Positions 5,930-8,652 of a DNA stretch of 8,652 nucleotides are shown piece by piece. Positions within the stretch are counted from its first letter, which is position 1, and each line of letters starts with the position of its first letter. Origin of the DNA: Alcanivorax sp. GTDB taxonomy: Bacteria > Pseudomonadota > Gammaproteobacteria > Pseudomonadales > Alcanivoracaceae. The position numbers and the translations under genes were made by a program. The notes under the pieces are model-generated. The model did no database searches, had not been told where the DNA came from, and worked only from the letters and a program-made list of their open reading frames with translations. The stretch lies in NCBI GenBank assembly GCA_007135015.1, contig SLJS01000322.1, positions 1 to 8,652 on the forward strand. The letters are read 5' to 3'.

Positions 5930-8652
5930 TCAACGAAGCTGCCGCCAGCCCCGACGTCCGCCCGCGACGCCTTCTCCCGGGTCAAAGTCCAGATCCCGCC
6001 GGCCGTCGGAGCCGGTCACCACCATGATGTTCCCATCCTCGCCGAAGAGCACGGCCGGACGGGCGGCCACACCCACGCCCGCGCCGATGCCACTGGCCGG
6101 CATCTCGGTATCGCCGATGGAGATGAAGTCGTCATCATCGATCTCGCCATCGCCGTCCACGTCGAAGAAACTGGCGCCCAGCCGCCCTCCCGTGTCGGCA
6201 TCCAGTGCCATGATCCAGCTGTCGCCGCCGCCCCCGCAGGGATCATCGCTGGGAATCAGGGTGCTGAAGACCGCCACACTCGAGAAAAACAGCGCCTGAT
6301 TGACCACCCGTTCGCCATCCTGCGTGTCCAGGTCAAGATACCAGCCATTGTGCTGCTCTCCGTCCTCCGGTCTCTCGTCCGTCACACCCCGTGCCGCCAG
6401 CTCACCGCTTGTATCCTGCCCCTCGATTTCCTGTTCCAGGAGGTTGTCATTCCGGTCTTCAACAGCACGGCCCCGGTCAATGATTCCGTAGAGGCTCTGT
6501 ACCACACCGTCATCCACCAGATCCCCCTGCTCCAGATACTTGCCGGTGCCGAACAGCACCAGCCACTCCTCGTCGCGGTTGAGCCCGGCCTGAGGCCTGG
6601 CGGTAATCGGCTGGGGCGTGCCGTACTCGTCGCTTGCCTGGAACAGCCGTCCGTCCTCGTCGTCACGACCAAGTGGCGCCAGCGTCCAGTTTCTGTCGTC
6701 GACCACAAACTTCCAGAGATTGCCGCGCAGATCGCCAGCGTAGGCGCGGTCGGCCCTGCGGTCGCCGCGGGAGTCGATCACAAGCGGCGAGGAAAGACCG
6801 TTTGGCCGGCCGGGGTTGCCCTCGCCGGTATCCACGGGCTCGCCGTCGAGCAGTTCCCCGGTGGCCGCATCCAGGGCAAAGAGCTGTGCACTCGCTCCGG
6901 CAGTGTTGTAGCCATTGCCGAATACCACTGCCCACTGGTCCCCTTCGTCGCCATCGCTCATGCGCACGATGGAGGCTTCGGCCACGCCCTCGCCCAGCTC
7001 ATCGTGGGTAAATTCCCAGAGCACATCGTCCGGGCCGAAATTCTCCGGGTCGCTGATATCCAGGGCAAAGATGCCCCGGCCGCCCGCACCGAGCGTACCC
7101 ACCAGGATGGTGCGCCATTCCCCGTCAATGCGCACATCCCCCACGCTCGGGGAGCCGTCCACATAGTAGCGATGGGCATAGTCGGGTTCGGCCAGTTCAT
7201 GCAGCTCGCCAAGCAGCATGCCGGGCACATAGGAGAAGACATTCTCGCCGGTCTCGGCATTGAAGCCGTGCAGCATGCCATCATTGGCACCCACATAGAC
7301 CATCGGCACGCGCGACAATTTTCCTGAAAGAAAACTCCGGTAGTCGGCTCCGGCGCCCGTGAACCCGCCGTGGCCGAAGGATTCGTCGTGGGTAAATACC
7401 GGCTCCGAGTTCACGATATCGCCCAGCATGGAACTCCGGTCCCGAAACCCGCCCTCTTCCGGCGCGGCCTCCATGTCTCCACGCAGCCAGGCCAGGCGCG
7501 CGGCCCCGGTTTCCTCGTCCTCGCCCTCCAGAATCAACGCATCATCGAGGCCCGCACCTACGAGACTCTCCCATTCAAAGGGCACCCCCGGATCTGAAAA
7601 GCGCTGGTCGCAGCAGGTAACGATGTTGCGCTCGTCCGGAGCCACCCGCTCATCAAGTTCCTCGGCGGCGCTCCAGAGCTGCGCGGTGAGGGCACCGCTG
7701 TCCGAATCGGTGGCAAAGGCCTGCAGGTCTCCACTCCAGTCGGCGCTGTCGAACAGGGCCTGGTAGACATGGCTTCCGGCGTCGAGGCGCGTGGAGTTTG
7801 CGGCGACAGAGGCGGAGGAACCGGCCACCCGTTCGAGAATCTCGCGCAATGTGCTTTGCAGTTCTTCGGCAAATACATCAGGTTCGTCCGCGGTGAAGAA
7901 CCCCCCACGACTGGTAACGCCTGCATGGAGAAGATCATCGAGCTTCGCTTCATCCGAGCCATCATTCGACCACTGAATCGGGTCGTCATCCTGCAGGGAC
8001 CACCACACATCCGACATTTCATGATCGCCGGAAACACCCAGTCCCACCCCGTAGGTCACCATATGCTGCCAGTGCGCCGGGTTGCCCAGTACCTCGTTAT
8101 CAAAATCCTCGTCCCGCGTGGGGACCAGATTCGCCATGTCGTCTTTGAGATCCCGGCTCCAGTAATGCCAGGCCACATGCGCAAGCGAGCCTTCATGGAT
8201 ATCAAAAAGCGGCCCCTCACCTTGTACGTCGTCAGTCTCATGGCTTCCGGACGGAAGGGACAGGTTGTCAGAGTCATCGTTATAATAGCCATCGGTCATC
8301 AGTACCGTATAGCTGTTTCGGCACTCTGCCATCTCACTTCCATAATCCTCCGGGTCATTGCGCCAGGGATAGTCACTTTGCTCGTAATACTCCCCCGCGC
8401 CCTCCAGCGCCAGCCTAAGAGGCGTGATTCCCCTCGCATCGCGCAGGTAAAGCCAATCATAAAAATCCTCGCGATGAGAGGAATCGTAGACACGCACACC
8501 CTGTTCCACGGCGCGGACATCAGCACCATCTATACGGTGCTCCTCCTGATTGATGGCGCCCCAGCCAACGCGAGCCTCCTCGGGAAGCACGCGGAAGGCC
8601 TCGGCGATACCGGCCCTCGAAGCATAGAGTCTATTTCGGTAATAGGAATACC
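5930..8652 (-). CDS. pilY1: PilY1-type pilus tip/adhesin protein, 5'-truncated by the window
   Basis: The last 906 residues of PilY1; the frame is open to the window edge, so the start lies outside (positions below count from the first complete codon). Residues 1-280 look like the end of a von Willebrand A domain, with TVLMTDGYYN (115-124) holding the last MIDAS-type aspartate (D120). The PilC/PilY1 beta-propeller begins at MLGDIVNSEPVF (408-419) and continues through VYVGANDGMLHGF (451-463), YAGDLRGNLWKF (637-648) and SWIMALDADTGGRL (811-824). DVDGDGEIDDDD (830-841) is an EF-hand-like calcium loop. An RGD (628-630) lies in a DxxGD-type loop. PilY1 is exported, caps or primes the pilus, aids assembly and retraction balance, and can act in adhesion. 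Other minor pilins probably lie upstream, outside the window. No pilE follows. The protein is strongly acidic with only five lysines. Confidence 0.92.
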   Translation of the reverse strand, partial: YSYYRNRLYASRAGIAEAFRVLPEEARVGWGAINQEEHRIDGADVRAVEQGVRVYDSSHREDFYDWLYLRDARGITPLRLALEGAGEYYEQSDYPWRNDPEDYGSEMAECRNSYTVLMTDGYYNDDSDNLSLPSGSHETDDVQGEGPLFDIHEGSLAHVAWHYWSRDLKDDMANLVPTRDEDFDNEVLGNPAHWQHMVTYGVGLGVSGDHEMSDVWWSLQDDDPIQWSNDGSDEAKLDDLLHAGVTSRGGFFTADEPDVFAEELQSTLREILERVAGSSASVAANSTRLDAGSHVYQALFDSADWSGDLQAFATDSDSGALTAQLWSAAEELDERVAPDERNIVTCCDQRFSDPGVPFEWESLVGAGLDDALILEGEDEETGAARLAWLRGDMEAAPEEGGFRDRSSMLGDIVNSEPVFTHDESFGHGGFTGAGADYRSFLSGKLSRVPMVYVGANDGMLHGFNAETGENVFSYVPGMLLGELHELAEPDYAHRYYVDGSPSVGDVRIDGEWRTILVGTLGAGGRGIFALDISDPENFGPDDVLWEFTHDELGEGVAEASIVRMSDGDEGDQWAVVFGNGYNTAGASAQLFALDAATGELLDGEPVDTGEGNPGRPNGLSSPLVIDSRGDRRADRAYAGDLRGNLWKFVVDDRNWTLAPLGRDDEDGRLFQASDEYGTPQPITARPQAGLNRDEEWLVLFGTGKYLEQGDLVDDGVVQSLYGIIDRGRAVEDRNDNLLEQEIEGQDTSGELAARGVTDERPEDGEQHNGWYLDLDTQDGERVVNQALFFSSVAVFSTLIPSDDPCGGGGDSWIMALDADTGGRLGASFFDVDGDGEIDDDDFISIGDTEMPASGIGAGVGVAARPAVLFGEDGNIMVVTGSDGRRDLDFDPGEGVAGGRRGWRQLR

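Noticed and set aside
6350..7327. 325-residue + strand frame opposite pilY1
   Set aside because: It is antisense to unmistakable PilY1 propeller motifs and has no independent coding evidence.

Overview
The window is a GC-rich chromosomal segment, most likely from a gammaproteobacterium. It is built around type IV pilus (T4P) genes. The order pilS-pilR-thiO-fimT matches the order I recall from Pseudomonas aeruginosa (PA4546 pilS, PA4547 pilR, PA4548 FAD oxidase, PA4549 fimT). The exported PilY1 is very acidic and almost free of lysine, which hints at a halophilic or haloalkaliphilic host. That last point is inference; no species can be named from this window.

Layout, left to right. Positions 1-262 hold no gene I can support, only hairpins and one copy of a dispersed repeat. 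A compact + strand operon follows: a 78-residue membrane/zinc-ribbon protein of the PP0621 type (263-499), pilS (474-2069, overlapping it) and pilR (2072-3430, 2 bp after pilS). The gap 3431-3882 has no gene and is filled with palindromic repeats, including a mirror-symmetric nest of hairpins at 3581-3832. A minus-strand glycine oxidase gene, thiO (3883-4953), comes next. A 248-bp divergent gap leads to fimT (5202-5768, +), which encodes a GspH/FimT-type pseudopilin. After 161 bp containing a hairpin and a REP-like element lies the minus-strand pilY1 (5930-8652). It converges on fimT, and its 5' end is outside the window.

How the genes fit together: PilS (membrane sensor kinase) and PilR (sigma-54 activator) form the two-component system that in other bacteria controls major pilin transcription. 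PilY1 is the large calcium-binding tip/adhesin protein, and FimT is a minor pseudopilin with a GRxR motif linked to DNA uptake. ThiO belongs to thiamine biosynthesis and is a syntenic passenger with no clear pilus role.

The least ordinary points are the break in the usual fimT-fimU-pilV-pilW-pilX-pilY1-pilE run (here fimT and pilY1 face each other), the symmetric palindromic repeat after pilR, and the very acidic PilY1. I see no clearly new multi-gene system: the genes belong to known families, and the novelty lies in arrangement and repeats.
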